In this document: in pieces, positions 50,139 through 62,588 of the stretch | Layout: each line of letters opens with the position of its first letter | Numbering within the stretch: position 1 is the stretch's first letter | From: Aquabacterium sp. | GTDB lineage: Bacteria > Pseudomonadota > Gammaproteobacteria > Burkholderiales > Burkholderiaceae_C | NCBI GenBank assembly: GCA_030654395.1 | Contig: JAURXM010000020.1 | Coordinates: 29,031-93,030 of the forward strand | DNA length: 64,000 bases | Reading direction: 5' to 3' | The notes under the pieces: model-generated | The model's database searches: none | Told to the model about the DNA's origin: nothing | What the model saw: the letters and a program-made list of their open reading frames with translations, nothing else | Made by a program: the position numbers and the translations under genes

Positions 50139-50977
50139 ACGTGCAGCTGATCACGTCCCGAGATAACCCGCTGATCCAGCGCTTGAAAAAACATGCTCAG
50201 GATCCTGCTGCGTACCGCAAGCTAGGCGAAGTCTGGCTAGAAGGCGACCACCTCTGTTCTGCTTGTTTAGCCAGAAGCGTGGCAGTGCCTGTGGCGGTCA
50301 TCGCTGATACCGCTTGGCTGGGCGAGCATGGTGTGGCCTGCGGCTCAGATGAGGTGGCCCGCCGTCTGACAGATTTGGTCAGGCAGGCGGACAAGGTCGT
50401 CGTGGTGCCTGAAAACCTCTGGAAGGCATTCACAGGTTTAGAGTCGCCGGCGCGCATTGGTTTTTTGCTGACTCGACTCGAATCGGGCTCTGGCGTTTCT
50501 TCTATTCAAACGGGCGTCAGGACGGTCGTCCTTGACCGGGTGCAGGATGCTGGCAATGTGGGCAGCATCTTGCGTAGCGCATCTGCAATGGGTGTGGCTC
50601 AGGTGGTGGCCTTAAAGGGGACGGCTGCGCTGTGGTCAGCCAAGGTATTGCGTGCCGGAATGGGCGCGCATTTTGCCTTGCACCTGATCGAGCAAGCGGC
50701 CCCCGCTGACCTGATGCGACTTGGCGTGCCTTTGGTGGCGACCAGTTCCCATACAGATCATCTCCTGCCAAGCGCGTTGCTGCCTGATCCTTGTGCTTGG
50801 GTTATGGGGCACGAAGGGCAGGGGGTTGGCGATGAGGTGATGCAACTGTGCAAACTCACCGTGGCCATTCCGCAGCCAGGAGGAGAGGAGTCCTTCAATG
50901 TGGCTGCCGCTGCAGCAGTCTGCTTGTATGAGTCTATGCGGCGCCGTGTCGTAGATCAGTATTCGTCGTTGCTGTAA
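50135..50977 (+). CDS. TrmH/SpoU-family RNA 2'-O-methyltransferase
   Basis: SPOUT-class methyltransferase of 280 residues. Motif 1 [19 protein letters not shown], motif 2 [10 protein letters not shown] and motif 3 [19 protein letters not shown] are intact, and an N-terminal substrate-binding domain precedes them. The closest named homologue type is RlmB-like, but the target nucleotide is not determined by the sequence. Follows rnhB with a four-base overlap, a common betaproteobacterial arrangement. Its 3' end overlaps the convergent dnaB by 22 bases. Confidence 0.9.
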   Translation: MNVQLITSRDNPLIQRLKKHAQDPAAYRKLGEVWLEGDHLCSACLARSVAVPVAVIADTAWLGEHGVACGSDEVARRLTDLVRQADKVVVVPENLWKAFTGLESPARIGFLLTRLESGSGVSSIQTGVRTVVLDRVQDAGNVGSILRSASAMGVAQVVALKGTAALWSAKVLRAGMGAHFALHLIEQAAPADLMRLGVPLVATSSHTDHLLPSALLPDPCAWVMGHEGQGVGDEVMQLCKLTVAIPQPGGEESFNVAAAAAVCLYESMRRRVVDQYSSLL

Positions 50978-52386
50978 CTGCCCGGGGCGAGGTTCTCGAA
51001 CCGGGTGTTGGCCTTCAGGAAGGCTAATTTTAGTGAGCCGACTGGGCCGTTACGCTGTTTGCCGATGATGATCTCGGCAATGCCAGGCTCTTTCGATTCT
51101 TTGTTGTAGTAGTCATCACGGTAGATGAACATGATGACGTCGGCATCTTGCTCGATGGCGCCTGATTCACGCAAGTCAGACATCATCGGGTGTTTGTCAG
51201 GGCGGGTTTCAACGCTTCGGTTGAGCTGTGACAATGCAATCACCGGGCACTGAAGTTCTTTGGCCAAAGCTTTCAAACCCCGAGAAATTTCGCCAATCAC
51301 GGTAGCCCGGTTTTCTTCGTTGCCACCTGAGCCACTCATCAATTGCAGGTAGTCGATGATGATCAGCCCAAGCGTGCCGCCAAATTGACGAGCCAAGCGA
51401 CGTGCTCGTGAGCGCAATTCGTTGGGTGAGAGCCCGGCGGTTTCGTCGATGAAAATATTCGCTACTTTCAGTTTCTCGACGGTCTCGCTTAAGCGACCCC
51501 ATTCGTCGTCGTTCAAGCGTCCTGTGCGGAGGTTTTGCTGGTTGATCCGGCCAATCGAGCCTACCATCCGCAAAGCCAATTGGGATGCACCCATTTCCAT
51601 CGAGAACACCGCAACTGGCAAACCTTCGTTCACGGCCACGTTTTCGCCGATGTTCAGCGCGAAGGCGGTTTTGCCCATCGACGGGCGAGCGGCAAGGATG
51701 ATCAAATCACCTTTTTGCAGGCCCGCTGTCATTTTGTCCATTTCAATGAAGCCAGTTCGCACACCGGTCACGTCTTCCGCGCCGTTGTCGGCCAGTTCAG
51801 TGACCTTGTCGAGCAGGTCAACAACCAAGCCATCCATCGAGAAGAAGCCTTGTTTGTTGCGGCTGCCTTCTTCGCCAATTTTCATGATCTTGGCTTCGGC
51901 CTCGTCCAACATGTCAGAGACAGATCTGCCTTGTGGACTGAAGGCGTTGGTGGCGATCTCGTCGCTGACCGTGACCAGTTTGCGCAGCACGGCACGGTCA
52001 CGCACGATTTCGGCATAGCGGCGCATATTGGCCGCACTTGGCACGGATTGAGCCAAGTTGTTCAGGTAAGCCAAGCCGCCAACTTCAGTGCCTTTGCCTT
52101 GCATCTGCAATTGGTCAAAGACGGTGATCACATCTGCCGGTTTTGAAATGCTGACAAGCTGATTGATCGCGCCGAAGATCAGCTGATGTTCGTGGCGATA
52201 AAAATCGCCCTCATGAAGCAGGTCTGATGCCCGATCCCACGCACTGTTGTCCAGCAACAGGCCACCCAAAACGCTCTGCTCAGCTTCGATGGAGTGAGGT
52301 GGCACACGCAGTCGCGCGATCTCCTCTGAGCTCATTGAAGCGGTGACGCTTTGGGTCGAAAACGGGGAAGGGAAAGCTGCGGCCAT
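50956..52386 (-). CDS. dnaB: Replicative DNA helicase DnaB
   Basis: Hexameric 5'-3' helicase of the replication fork. The 476-residue product has an N-terminal primase-interacting domain (RVPPHSIEAEQSVLGGLLLD), a linker, and the RecA-like C-terminal domain with Walker A ARPSMGKTAFALN, Walker B-like LGLIIIDYLQLM and the SQLNRSVE segment. No intein is present. Converges on the TrmH-type gene and follows the rpsF-rplI ribosomal operon on the same strand, the same linkage as in many bacteria. Confidence 0.97.
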   Translation of the reverse strand: MAAAFPSPFSTQSVTASMSSEEIARLRVPPHSIEAEQSVLGGLLLDNSAWDRASDLLHEGDFYRHEHQLIFGAINQLVSISKPADVITVFDQLQMQGKGTEVGGLAYLNNLAQSVPSAANMRRYAEIVRDRAVLRKLVTVSDEIATNAFSPQGRSVSDMLDEAEAKIMKIGEEGSRNKQGFFSMDGLVVDLLDKVTELADNGAEDVTGVRTGFIEMDKMTAGLQKGDLIILAARPSMGKTAFALNIGENVAVNEGLPVAVFSMEMGASQLALRMVGSIGRINQQNLRTGRLNDDEWGRLSETVEKLKVANIFIDETAGLSPNELRSRARRLARQFGGTLGLIIIDYLQLMSGSGGNEENRATVIGEISRGLKALAKELQCPVIALSQLNRSVETRPDKHPMMSDLRESGAIEQDADVIMFIYRDDYYNKESKEPGIAEIIIGKQRNGPVGSLKLAFLKANTRFENLAPGSYSNDEY

Positions 52387-52451
52387 GGGTCAATGATACG
52401 AGCGAACAGACGTTAAGCCGTTGAGGGATGCATGTCATTTCGACGTCAACG

Positions 52452-52478
52452 ACAAAGCCGGCACAAGGCCGGCTTTTG
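52452..52478 (-). terminator. Terminator of the rpsF-priB-rpsR-rplI operon
   Basis: A 9-bp stem AAAGCCGGC/GCCGGCTTT with loop ACAAG, about 40 bases after the rplI stop; on the minus strand the stem ends in TTT followed by GTC. It separates the ribosomal genes from dnaB. Confidence 0.7.
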
Positions 52479-52513
52479 GGGGAATCTAGGTGATCCTAGA
52501 TTCAGGGTAGTGA

Positions 52514-52966
52514 TTAGGCTGCTTCGCCAACCACAGTCACGTTCACGTCAACAACCACGTCTGTGTGCAAAGACACGGACACGGCGTGAGTGCCGGTGAC
52601 TTTCAATGGGCCATTTGGCATGCGCACGTTGTGCTTGGCCACTTCGAAACCGGCGGCTTTCAGGCCTTCAGCAATATCGAAGTTGGTGACCGAGCCAAAC
52701 AAGCGGCCATCAACGCCAGCCTTTTGGCTCACGGAAATGGTCTTGCCAGACAGCTTGTCGCCTTGGGCTTGTGCTGCTGACAGCTTTTCAGCTTGAGCCT
52801 TTTCCAACTCAGCGCGGCGTGCTTCGAATTCGGCAATGGCCTTTTCGGTAGCGCGGCGTGCTTGGCCAGTAGGGATCAGGAAGTTACGGGCGTAACCGTC
52901 CTTCACACGAACCACGTCGCCGAGGTTGCCCAAGTTTGTGACTTTTTCTAGGAGGATGATTTGCAT
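52514..52966 (-). CDS. rplI: 50S ribosomal protein L9
   Basis: Large-subunit protein with two globular domains joined by a long helix. The 150-residue product begins [19 protein letters not shown] and has [15 protein letters not shown] (the N-domain signature), then the charged helix [19 protein letters not shown]. Last gene of the S6 operon. Confidence 0.98.
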   Translation of the reverse strand: MQIILLEKVTNLGNLGDVVRVKDGYARNFLIPTGQARRATEKAIAEFEARRAELEKAQAEKLSAAQAQGDKLSGKTISVSQKAGVDGRLFGSVTNFDIAEGLKAAGFEVAKHNVRMPNGPLKVTGTHAVSVSLHTDVVVDVNVTVVGEAA

Positions 52967-52978
52967 GTCGAGAACTCC

Positions 52979-53272
52979 TTAGACCTTGTGCTGATCGCTG
53001 TACGGCAGCATGGCCAAGAAGCGTGCGCGCTTGATGGCGTTGGTCAGTTGACGTTGGTAGATCGCGCGGGTGCCGGTCAGGCGTGCGGGGATGATCTTGC
53101 CGTTTTCGCCGACGAAGTCGCGCAGGGTGTCAACGTCCTTGTAGTCGATTTGTTCGACGTTGGCGACGGTGAAGCGGCAGAAGCGCTTGCGACGGAACAG
53201 CAGGGATTGCGTATTGCGTTTACCCTTGCGGTCTTTAGAGAACTTACCGTTCTTGGAGCGGGGAGCAGCCAT
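52979..53272 (-). CDS. rpsR: 30S ribosomal protein S18
   Basis: Binds 16S rRNA with S6 in the platform. The 97-residue product carries a 20-residue basic N-terminal extension before [10 protein letters not shown], then [13 protein letters not shown] and the S18 signature [30 protein letters not shown]. Extension and length are usual for betaproteobacteria. Confidence 0.97.
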   Translation of the reverse strand: MAAPRSKNGKFSKDRKGKRNTQSLLFRRKRFCRFTVANVEQIDYKDVDTLRDFVGENGKIIPARLTGTRAIYQRQLTNAIKRARFLAMLPYSDQHKV

Positions 53273-53301
53273 GATGACCTCTCAATATCCGGATGGATAG
53301 A

Positions 53302-53592
53302 TTAAACAGTTTCGTTGAGTTCAGTGATGTGCAAAAGCACGCCACGCCCATTACGCGGAGCCCCTAAAAAGCCAGCCATGCTTAAAAGCACGCCTGTCTC
53401 TTGCCGGTCCAATCGCTGCGCGATCGGGCCAATGGCCACGGCCTTGATGTCCAGTTTCACCTTGCGGGGTAGCTGGGCTTCAGTCACCTCTGACTCATGC
53501 TGAAGCACGAGGTCAAGGGCGGGCAGGCCGGCTGGGGTATATCTCAGCGCTTGACGTTCAATGATCTGGGCTGTTATCAGCACACGGTTCAT
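53302..53592 (-). CDS. priB: Primosomal replication protein PriB
   Basis: Small OB-fold single-strand DNA-binding protein that bridges PriA and DnaT/SSB in replication restart. The 96-residue product begins MNRVLITAQIIERQALRYTP and contains LPALDLVLQHESEVTEAQ, typical of beta-/gammaproteobacterial PriB. It sits between rpsF and rpsR, the classical place. Confidence 0.94.
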   Translation of the reverse strand: MNRVLITAQIIERQALRYTPAGLPALDLVLQHESEVTEAQLPRKVKLDIKAVAIGPIAQRLDRQETGVLLSMAGFLGAPRNGRGVLLHITELNETV

Positions 53593-53643
53593 GAACGCTC
53601 AGCAATGTAATGAACGCGATACCTGGATACCTTGCGGCATCAA

Positions 53644-54009
53644 TCAGGCTGCGGTGTGTTCTTGCTGAGCCTTGCGGGCCTCGTCACGTTCGACTTGTTT
53701 CAGAATGACTGAAGGCGTGGTTTCAGCCTTGTCTTTCTGGACGGTCAGGTGGCGCAAAACGGCATCATTGAACTTGAAGCCTGTTTCGATTTCAGCCAAT
53801 GTTTCTTTGGTGATTTCGATGTTCAGCAGCAGGTAGTGTGCCTTGGCCAGCTTGTTGATCTGGTACGCCAGTTGACGACGGCCCCAGTCTTCAAACCGGT
53901 GCACTTGACCACCAGTAGAGGTGATCAGAGCTTTGTAGCGCTCCAGCATAGCTGGAACTTGCTCGCTTTGATCCGGGTGGATCAAGATAACGATTTCATA
54001 GTGACGCAT
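53644..54009 (-). CDS. rpsF: 30S ribosomal protein S6
   Basis: First gene of the operon; binds S18 and 16S rRNA. The 121-residue product begins [22 protein letters not shown], includes [32 protein letters not shown], and ends in a short polar tail (KAQQEHTAA). AAGGAGA precedes the ATG. Confidence 0.97.
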   Translation of the reverse strand: MRHYEIVILIHPDQSEQVPAMLERYKALITSTGGQVHRFEDWGRRQLAYQINKLAKAHYLLLNIEITKETLAEIETGFKFNDAVLRHLTVQKDKAETTPSVILKQVERDEARKAQQEHTAA

Positions 54010-54119
54010 GAATTCTCCTTGTGGATTCCCCTCCGCAAAGCGGAAGGATGGAAGCCGTTGCGAAGCGTCAAACCCGCAAACGGCAAGGGTTGCTCAAAAG
54101 CAGAGCAACAGCCGGAAAG
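54010..54119 (-). promoter_or_regulatory. Structured leader of the rpsF operon, candidate S6:S18 site
   Basis: Three hairpins can be drawn on the minus strand: GTTGCTC/GAGCAAC, CCGTT(T)GCG/CGCAACGG, and TCCGC/GCGGA just before the Shine-Dalgarno. S6:S18-binding leaders are widespread before rpsF; I cannot confirm the conserved CCG bulge of that motif by eye. Confidence 0.4.
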
Positions 54120-54125
54120 CCTGCG

Positions 54126-54134
54126 ATCATAGCA
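54126..54134 (-). promoter_or_regulatory. Extended -10 promoter of the rpsF operon
   Basis: Minus-strand TGC-TATGAT, an extended -10, lies just downstream of the ppsA stop. No good -35 at 17 bases is visible. Confidence 0.5.
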
Positions 54135-54153
54135 GTGAAAACCACTTAACGCA

Positions 54154-56559
54154 TTACTTTCCTGCAAGCAGTTGCCAAGTATCGACCACGGTGTCTGGAT
54201 TGAGCGAGATGGAAGTAATGCCTTCTGCCGCCAGCCAAAGGGCGAAATCAGGGTGATCACTGGGCCCTTGTCCGCAAATGCCAATGTATTTCCCGTTGGC
54301 CAAGCAAGCTTTGATGGCGCTTGAGATCAATGACTTGACTGCCGGGTCACGCTCATCGAAGTCTTGCGCCAGCAGTGGCAGGCCGGAGTCGCGGTCTAGG
54401 CCCAGGGTCAGCTGGGTCAGGTCATTTGATCCGATGGACATGCCATCAAAGTAGGCCAAGAATTGTTCAGCCAAGATGGCGTTCGAGGGTACTTCACACA
54501 TCATGATGATGCGCAAGCCGTCGGTGCCGCCCTTGGCTGCGCGGATCAAGCCGTGATCGGCCAGCATGCCGGTGACGCGCTCTGCTTGCTTGAGGGTGCG
54601 AACGAAGGGCACCATGATCTCTACGTTGGTCAGGCCCATTTCGTTGCGAACCCGTTTCAGGGCCTCGCATTCCATGGCGAAGGCTTCACCAAACTCGGAG
54701 CTGAGGTAGCGTGAAGCACCCCGAAAGCCCAGCATGGGGTTTTCTTCTTCGGGCTCGTACCTTGAGCCGCCGATGAGTTTTTTGTATTCGTTGGACTTGA
54801 AGTCCGACAAGCGCACGATGACGGGCTTGGGCCAAAACGCTGCGGCAATGGTGGCGATGCCTTCAGTGAGTTTGTCCACGTAAAAGGCGCGTGGGCTGGC
54901 GTGACCACGAGCGACGGACTCAACTGCGACCTTCAAGTCACTGTCAATGTTCGGGTAGTCGAGGATCGCTTTAGGGTGCACGCCGATGTTGTTGTTGATG
55001 ATGAATTCAAGCCGCGCCAAGCCAACCCCGTTGTTGGGCATCTGAGCAAAGTCAAAGGCCAATTGAGGGTTGCCAACGTTCATCATGATTTTCTGACCGA
55101 TGGGGGGCATTTCCCCTCGAGTCACTTCGGTCACTTCGGTGTCGAGTAGGCCTTCGTAGATGTAGCCCGTGTCACCCTCAGAGCAAGCTACGGTCACCAA
55201 GGTGCCTTCTGTTAATCGTTCTGTGGCGTTGCCGCAGCCGACGACGGCAGGGATACCCAGTTCGCGCGCAATGATGGCGGCATGGCACGTGCGTCCGCCG
55301 CGGTTGGTCACAATGGCGCTGGCGCGCTTCATGACAGGCTCCCAGTTGGGATCGGTCATGTCGGTGACCAAGACATCGCCTGGTTGAACGGAGCTCATCT
55401 CGCTGATGTGGTGAACGATGCGTACCGGACCTGTGCCGATTTTTTGGCCAATGGCGCGGCCTTCGGCCAATATGGCGCCGGTGCTTTTGAGTTTGTAGCG
55501 TTGCTCGGCTTTGCCTTGTTGCTGGCTTTTGACGGTCTCTGGTCTTGCTTGCAAGATGTAAATCTTGCCATCGATGCCATCTTTGCCCCACTCGATGTCC
55601 ATCGCACGACCATAGTGGTCCTCGATGATGACGGCGTAGCGTGCCAACTCAGTCACGTCTTCGTTGTTGAGGCTGTAGCGGTTGCGTGCTTCGACGGTGG
55701 TGTCGACGGTTTTGACCAGCTTGCCTGACTCGGCTTTTTCTTGTGGAGAGGCGAACTCCATTTTGAGCAGCTTGGAGCCCAAGTTGCGACGAATGACGGC
55801 TTGTTTGCCGGCTTTGAGCGCCGGTTTGTGAACGTAGAACTCGTCTGGGTTGACTGCGCCTTGTACGACAGTTTCGCCCAGACCGTAGCTGGATGTGACG
55901 AACACCACATCTTTGAACCCAGATTCGGTGTCAATTGTGAACACCACACCGGCAGCGCCCAGGTCTGAGCGCACCATGCGCTGCACGCCGGCTGACAGTG
56001 CCACGACGTCATGTGCGAAGCCTTTGTGCACGCGATAGGAGATGGCCCGGTCGTTGTACAGCGAGGCGAAGACTTCTCTCATTTTATGCAGCACGGCCTC
56101 GATGCCAACGACGTTCAGAAACGTTTCTTGTTGACCGGCAAAGGATGCGTCGGGCAAGTCTTCGGCTGTGGCGGATGAGCGCACGGCGAAGGAGGCTTCA
56201 AGGTTGTCGGCAGCGAGGGTTGCAAAGGCACCACGAATGGCGGCTTCAAAGTCCGCTGGAAGGGGTTGGTTTTCTACCCAGCTGCGAATTTCTGCCCCCG
56301 CGACTGCCAGCTCTCGGACGTCTTCTGTGTCCAATGCGGCAAGCCGTTTGCTGATGCGGTCTGCTAGGCCGTCGTGCTTTAAAAACTCACGGAAACCGTG
56401 TGCCGTGGTGGCGAATCCGGTAGGAACGCGCACACCGTTTGGGAGTTGGGAGATCATCTCTCCGAGGCTGGCATTTTTGCCGCCAACGGATTCAACGTCG
56501 GTCATGCGCAGTTGCTCGAAGGGCACGACCAAGGCGGTCGGCTCAAAGCGGTTGGTCAT
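54154..56559 (-). CDS. ppsA: Phosphoenolpyruvate synthase
   Basis: Converts pyruvate, ATP and water to PEP, AMP and phosphate, for growth on C3 compounds. The 801-residue product has the N-terminal ATP-grasp/PPDK domain ([37 protein letters not shown]), the phosphohistidine swivel domain with [21 protein letters not shown], where the histidine is phosphorylated, and the PEP/pyruvate TIM barrel ending in [11 protein letters not shown] with the catalytic Cys. Divergent from its regulator ppsR. Confidence 0.97.
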   Translation of the reverse strand: MTNRFEPTALVVPFEQLRMTDVESVGGKNASLGEMISQLPNGVRVPTGFATTAHGFREFLKHDGLADRISKRLAALDTEDVRELAVAGAEIRSWVENQPLPADFEAAIRGAFATLAADNLEASFAVRSSATAEDLPDASFAGQQETFLNVVGIEAVLHKMREVFASLYNDRAISYRVHKGFAHDVVALSAGVQRMVRSDLGAAGVVFTIDTESGFKDVVFVTSSYGLGETVVQGAVNPDEFYVHKPALKAGKQAVIRRNLGSKLLKMEFASPQEKAESGKLVKTVDTTVEARNRYSLNNEDVTELARYAVIIEDHYGRAMDIEWGKDGIDGKIYILQARPETVKSQQQGKAEQRYKLKSTGAILAEGRAIGQKIGTGPVRIVHHISEMSSVQPGDVLVTDMTDPNWEPVMKRASAIVTNRGGRTCHAAIIARELGIPAVVGCGNATERLTEGTLVTVACSEGDTGYIYEGLLDTEVTEVTRGEMPPIGQKIMMNVGNPQLAFDFAQMPNNGVGLARLEFIINNNIGVHPKAILDYPNIDSDLKVAVESVARGHASPRAFYVDKLTEGIATIAAAFWPKPVIVRLSDFKSNEYKKLIGGSRYEPEEENPMLGFRGASRYLSSEFGEAFAMECEALKRVRNEMGLTNVEIMVPFVRTLKQAERVTGMLADHGLIRAAKGGTDGLRIIMMCEVPSNAILAEQFLAYFDGMSIGSNDLTQLTLGLDRDSGLPLLAQDFDERDPAVKSLISSAIKACLANGKYIGICGQGPSDHPDFALWLAAEGITSISLNPDTVVDTWQLLAGK

Positions 56560-56669
56560 AAAAAGCTCCAGGATGGTAAAAAACCGGGTGCAATCCAGGC
56601 GTTCGCAAGGGTCAGGTGTGGTGCATAAGTGACCTTTGCGCGCTTGTGGCTTATGCCATGGACGCGATA

Positions 56670-56698
56670 TGGACTGATTGTAGGGTCAGGCCTATGAT
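56670..56698 (+). promoter_or_regulatory. Predicted promoter of ppsR
   Basis: TGGACT at 56670-56675 and TATGAT at 56693-56698, spacer 17 bases, within the 180-base divergent region between ppsA and ppsR. Confidence 0.45.
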
Positions 56699-56739
56699 CG
56701 CGGGTGTTTAGGTGCATCCCAATTAGGTAGTTTTTGCTT

Positions 56740-57558
56740 ATGTCTGATCGCAGTGTTTTTTTCGTGTCGGATGGCACAGGTATCACCGCTGAAACAATGG
56801 GCAACGCCATCTTGGCGCAGTTCGCTATCAAGCCTCGGCACGTACGGCGGCCCTTCATTGATACGGTGGATAAGGCGCATCAGGTCGTGCGCGAAATCAA
56901 CGTGGCGGGCTTGCGTGAGCACAAACGGCCCATTGTGTTCACCACCTTGGCCAACGATGACGTGCTGGACATACTCAAAGGGTGCGATGCCAAAGTGTTT
57001 GATGTGATCAAAACTTTCGTGGAACCGCTTGAGGCCGAGTTCAATATGAAGTCGAATCACAGGGTTGGCCGGTTCACCGATGCCAGCGTGGATGCCGAGT
57101 ACAACGACCGCATCGAAGCCATCAATTTTGCTTTGGAGCACGACGACGGTCAGTCTTCTCGCAATTTGGAGACGGCTGACGTGGTGCTGGTTGGTGTGAG
57201 TCGTTGTGGCAAGACGCCTACGTCACTCTACTTGGCCATGCAGCATGGCGTCAAAGCCGCTAACGTGCCGTTGATTCCGGAGGACTTTGACCGTGGTTTC
57301 ATACCGGCCATGCTCAAGCCCTATAAAAAGAAGTGTTTTGGCTTGACGATCGACCCAGATCGCTTGAGTCAGATCCGCAATGAGCGGCGTCCTAATAGCA
57401 AATACGCCAGCTTGGCGAATTGCCGCGTCGAGGTCAATGAGGCTGAGGCCATGATGCGCCGCGAGGGCATTGCATGGCTGTCCTCAACACACAAATCGAT
57501 TGAAGAAATCGCCACAACGATTTTGCGAGACATCAGGCCTGACCGCCTGATTTATTGA
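56740..57558 (+). CDS. ppsR: PEP synthase regulatory protein (kinase/pyrophosphorylase)
   Basis: DUF299-family enzyme that inactivates PEP synthase by ADP-dependent threonine phosphorylation and restores it by phosphate-dependent removal. From ATG 56740 the product has 272 residues and begins SDRSVFFVSDGTGITAETMG; the P-loop-like motif is VGVSRCGKTPTSLYLA (about residues 150-165). An in-frame TTG at 56734 is two codons upstream. Divergent from ppsA, its substrate gene. The 3' end overlaps the convergent Hpt gene by seven bases. Confidence 0.95.
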   Translation: MSDRSVFFVSDGTGITAETMGNAILAQFAIKPRHVRRPFIDTVDKAHQVVREINVAGLREHKRPIVFTTLANDDVLDILKGCDAKVFDVIKTFVEPLEAEFNMKSNHRVGRFTDASVDAEYNDRIEAINFALEHDDGQSSRNLETADVVLVGVSRCGKTPTSLYLAMQHGVKAANVPLIPEDFDRGFIPAMLKPYKKKCFGLTIDPDRLSQIRNERRPNSKYASLANCRVEVNEAEAMMRREGIAWLSSTHKSIEEIATTILRDIRPDRLIY

Positions 57559-57926
57559 GCGCAATCGCCTGTTGAGCTATTTGTTTGGCGTTGATCGAGG
57601 TGCTTGAGAAAGTCGCTTAAACATTGAGACAGGGTTTGTGCCGTTTCAAGCGCATCGCCCGCCCGTTGGCGAGCTTGTTCTTGCGTTTGAATGGCCAAAC
57701 GAGCCAACTCTGGTGTGTGCAGATTGAGCGCCGTCCCTTTGAGGTTGTGCGCAACTTTATCGAGCTCGTTGAAGTTTTGACTAGCGATGGCTTGACTCAG
57801 CTCTTGTTGGATGCCGTTCAAGGTGTCGCTGAGCATCCCAATCAAACGATCAAGCAGTTGTGGCTGAGCCTGAAAATGGAGATTCATGGCTTGCCAGTCG
57901 GATTGGTCGGGTGATGGGGAATGCAT
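57552..57926 (-). CDS. Stand-alone Hpt (histidine phosphotransfer) domain protein
   Basis: A 124-residue all-helical protein with the Hpt signature VAHNLKGTALNLHTPELA; the His in AHxLKG is the phosphorylation site. The rest is two amphipathic helices, without kinase or receiver domains, so it would relay phosphate between a hybrid kinase and a response regulator encoded elsewhere. No partner is in the window. It starts 13 bases after the gcvP stop in the same direction and may ride on that transcript. The C-terminal tail (QRQTNSSTGDCAQ) looks unstructured. Confidence 0.8.
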   Translation of the reverse strand: MHSPSPDQSDWQAMNLHFQAQPQLLDRLIGMLSDTLNGIQQELSQAIASQNFNELDKVAHNLKGTALNLHTPELARLAIQTQEQARQRAGDALETAQTLSQCLSDFLKHLDQRQTNSSTGDCAQ

Positions 57927-57939
57927 GGATTTTGTCCGA

Positions 57940-60891
<2,952 letters not shown>

Positions 60892-60921
60892 GGTTGACCT
60901 TGTGTCAGGCGGAAATTCGTT

Positions 60922-60947
60922 CTCCCTCGCCCCTTGGGGGAGAGGGC
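60922..60947. repeat. Palindromic GC-rich element between gcvH and gcvP
   Basis: CCCTCGCCCC (60924-60933) and GGGGGAGAGGG (60936-60946) form a strong near-perfect hairpin. CTCCCTC...GAGGG palindromes of this type occur as dispersed intergenic repeats in many GC-rich proteobacteria; I see none in the lower-GC part of this window. Confidence 0.5.
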
Positions 60948-60948
60948 G

Positions 60949-61320
60949 TTACTGTTTGAGCAGTGCGTCGTAAGCGGCGCTGTCCATCAGACCGCCGAGT
61001 TGAGACGCATCGGACACCTTCACCTTGAAGAACCAGCCGCTGGCGAGTGGGTCGCTGTTGGCCAGCGCCGGGTCGGCGCGCAGTGCCTCGTTGACTTCGA
61101 TCACTTCGCCGCTGACCGGCATGTAAAGGTCGGCCGCGGCCTTGACCGATTCGACGACGCCGGCGACGTCGCCCTGGGCGAAGGTGGCGCCAACCTCGGG
61201 CAGTTCGACGAACACGACGTCACCCAGCGCGTCCTGCGCATGCACGGTGATGCCGACGATCGCGGCGGTCGGGTCGGTGGCGTCGATCCACTCGTGTTCG
61301 GCGGTGTAGAGGAGGGTCAT
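60949..61320 (-). CDS. gcvH: Glycine cleavage system H protein
   Basis: Lipoyl carrier that shuttles the aminomethyl group between P, T and L proteins. The 123-residue product begins MTLLYTAEHEWID and has the lipoylated lysine in VVESVKAAADLYMPVSGEV. An upstream in-frame start at 61338 would add six residues. GC-rich, like the gcvP 5' half and gcvT. The L protein (lpd) is not in the window. Confidence 0.97.
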   Translation of the reverse strand: MTLLYTAEHEWIDATDPTAAIVGITVHAQDALGDVVFVELPEVGATFAQGDVAGVVESVKAAADLYMPVSGEVIEVNEALRADPALANSDPLASGWFFKVKVSDASQLGGLMDSAAYDALLKQ

Positions 61321-61372
61321 CGGGAACTCCGGTTGCAAAGGGTTGGGGACGAGACAAGCAAGATGCGAGCGA

Positions 61373-62524
61373 TCAGCGCGCGGGTGTTCTGACGTAGCCG
61401 TGCGGCACGAAGGGCAGCGCCGTCACCCGCATCGGCAGGCGCTTGCCGCGGACCTCGGCGTACACCTCGTGATCAAGCGCGAGGTGGTCTTTCGGCAGGT
61501 AGGCGATCGCGATCGGGCGGTTCGCAGTCGGAGCCAGCGTGCCGCTGGTGACGGTGCCCAGCAGTGCGCCTGCGGCGTCGACGATGGACGTGCCGGCCCG
61601 CACCGGGGCGCGATCCAGGCCCACCAGACCGACGCGGCGTCGGGTCGTGCCGCTGGCGATCTGCGCATCGATGACCGCCGCGCCCGGGTAGCCGCCAGCG
61701 CGTGCTCCACCGGCACGGCGCACCTTCTGGATCGCCCATGTCAAGCCGGCCTCGATCGGCGTGGTGCCGGTATCGATGTCGTTGCCATGCAGGCACAGAC
61801 CGGCCTCCAAGCGCAGCGTGTCGCGTGCCCCCAGACCGACGGGCTTCACTTCCGGCTGGGCCAGCAGTGCTCGCGCCAGTGCTTCGGCGTGAGCTGCGGG
61901 CACAGAGATCTCAAAACCGTCTTCGCCGGTGTAGCCGGAGCGGGTGGCGAAGCAGGGCGCTCCGTTCAGCGTCACGGCCGCACCGGTCATGAAGGTCAGT
62001 TTCGCGACGTCCGGATTCAACCGCGCGAGTGCGGTCACTGCCTGCGGACCCTGCAGCGCCAGCAACGCCAGATCGGGGCGTGGCTGCACCGTGCAGCGAC
62101 CGCCGATGCGCGAGCGCAGCAGTGCGGTGTCGGCTTCCTTGTTGGCCGCGTTGACGATCAGCAGCCACTCGGTGGCGTCACCCGCGCCATGGCGCGTCAG
62201 CATCAGGTCGTCGAGGATGCCGCCGTGCTCGTCGGTCAGGAAGCCGTAGCGCTGCTGACCGTCGGCCATGCCGACCACGTCGATCGGCAGCAGTGATTCG
62301 AGCGCCGCGGCGGTGTCGTCGCCGGTCAGCCGAAGCTGGCCCATGTGCGACACGTCGAACAGCGCCGCCGAGGCGCGGCAATGCAGGTGCTCGGCCATCA
62401 GGCCGGCGGGGTACTGCACCGGCATGCTGTAGCCGGCGAACGGCACCATGCGTGCACCCAGTTCGAGGTGCAGGTCGTGCAATGGAGTTTTCAGCAAATC
62501 AGTGGCGGGCAAGGAGGAGGACAT
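61373..62524 (-). CDS. gcvT: Glycine cleavage system aminomethyltransferase (T protein)
   Basis: Moves the one-carbon unit from H protein to tetrahydrofolate, releasing ammonia. From ATG 62524 the product has 383 residues with LKTPLHDLHLELGARMVPFAGYSMPVQY, the folate-binding RASAALFDVSHMGQLRLTG, YTGEDGFEI, and a C-terminal domain with GCVT_C features. Upstream the frame runs into the riboswitch, so the longer start at 62632 is not real. Confidence 0.96.
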   Translation of the reverse strand: MSSSLPATDLLKTPLHDLHLELGARMVPFAGYSMPVQYPAGLMAEHLHCRASAALFDVSHMGQLRLTGDDTAAALESLLPIDVVGMADGQQRYGFLTDEHGGILDDLMLTRHGAGDATEWLLIVNAANKEADTALLRSRIGGRCTVQPRPDLALLALQGPQAVTALARLNPDVAKLTFMTGAAVTLNGAPCFATRSGYTGEDGFEISVPAAHAEALARALLAQPEVKPVGLGARDTLRLEAGLCLHGNDIDTGTTPIEAGLTWAIQKVRRAGGARAGGYPGAAVIDAQIASGTTRRRVGLVGLDRAPVRAGTSIVDAAGALLGTVTSGTLAPTANRPIAIAYLPKDHLALDHEVYAEVRGKRLPMRVTALPFVPHGYVRTPAR

Positions 62525-62588
62525 CAACGTTCCCAGGGGGTCATGACAAGCAGCCGCGCATCCAACCAATGGATGCACAGCCGTCGAT

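Noticed and set aside
61343..62296. A 317-codon open frame on the plus strand opposite gcvT.
   Set aside because: Same reason: antisense shadow of a clear family gene with low-complexity Arg/Gln-rich translation.
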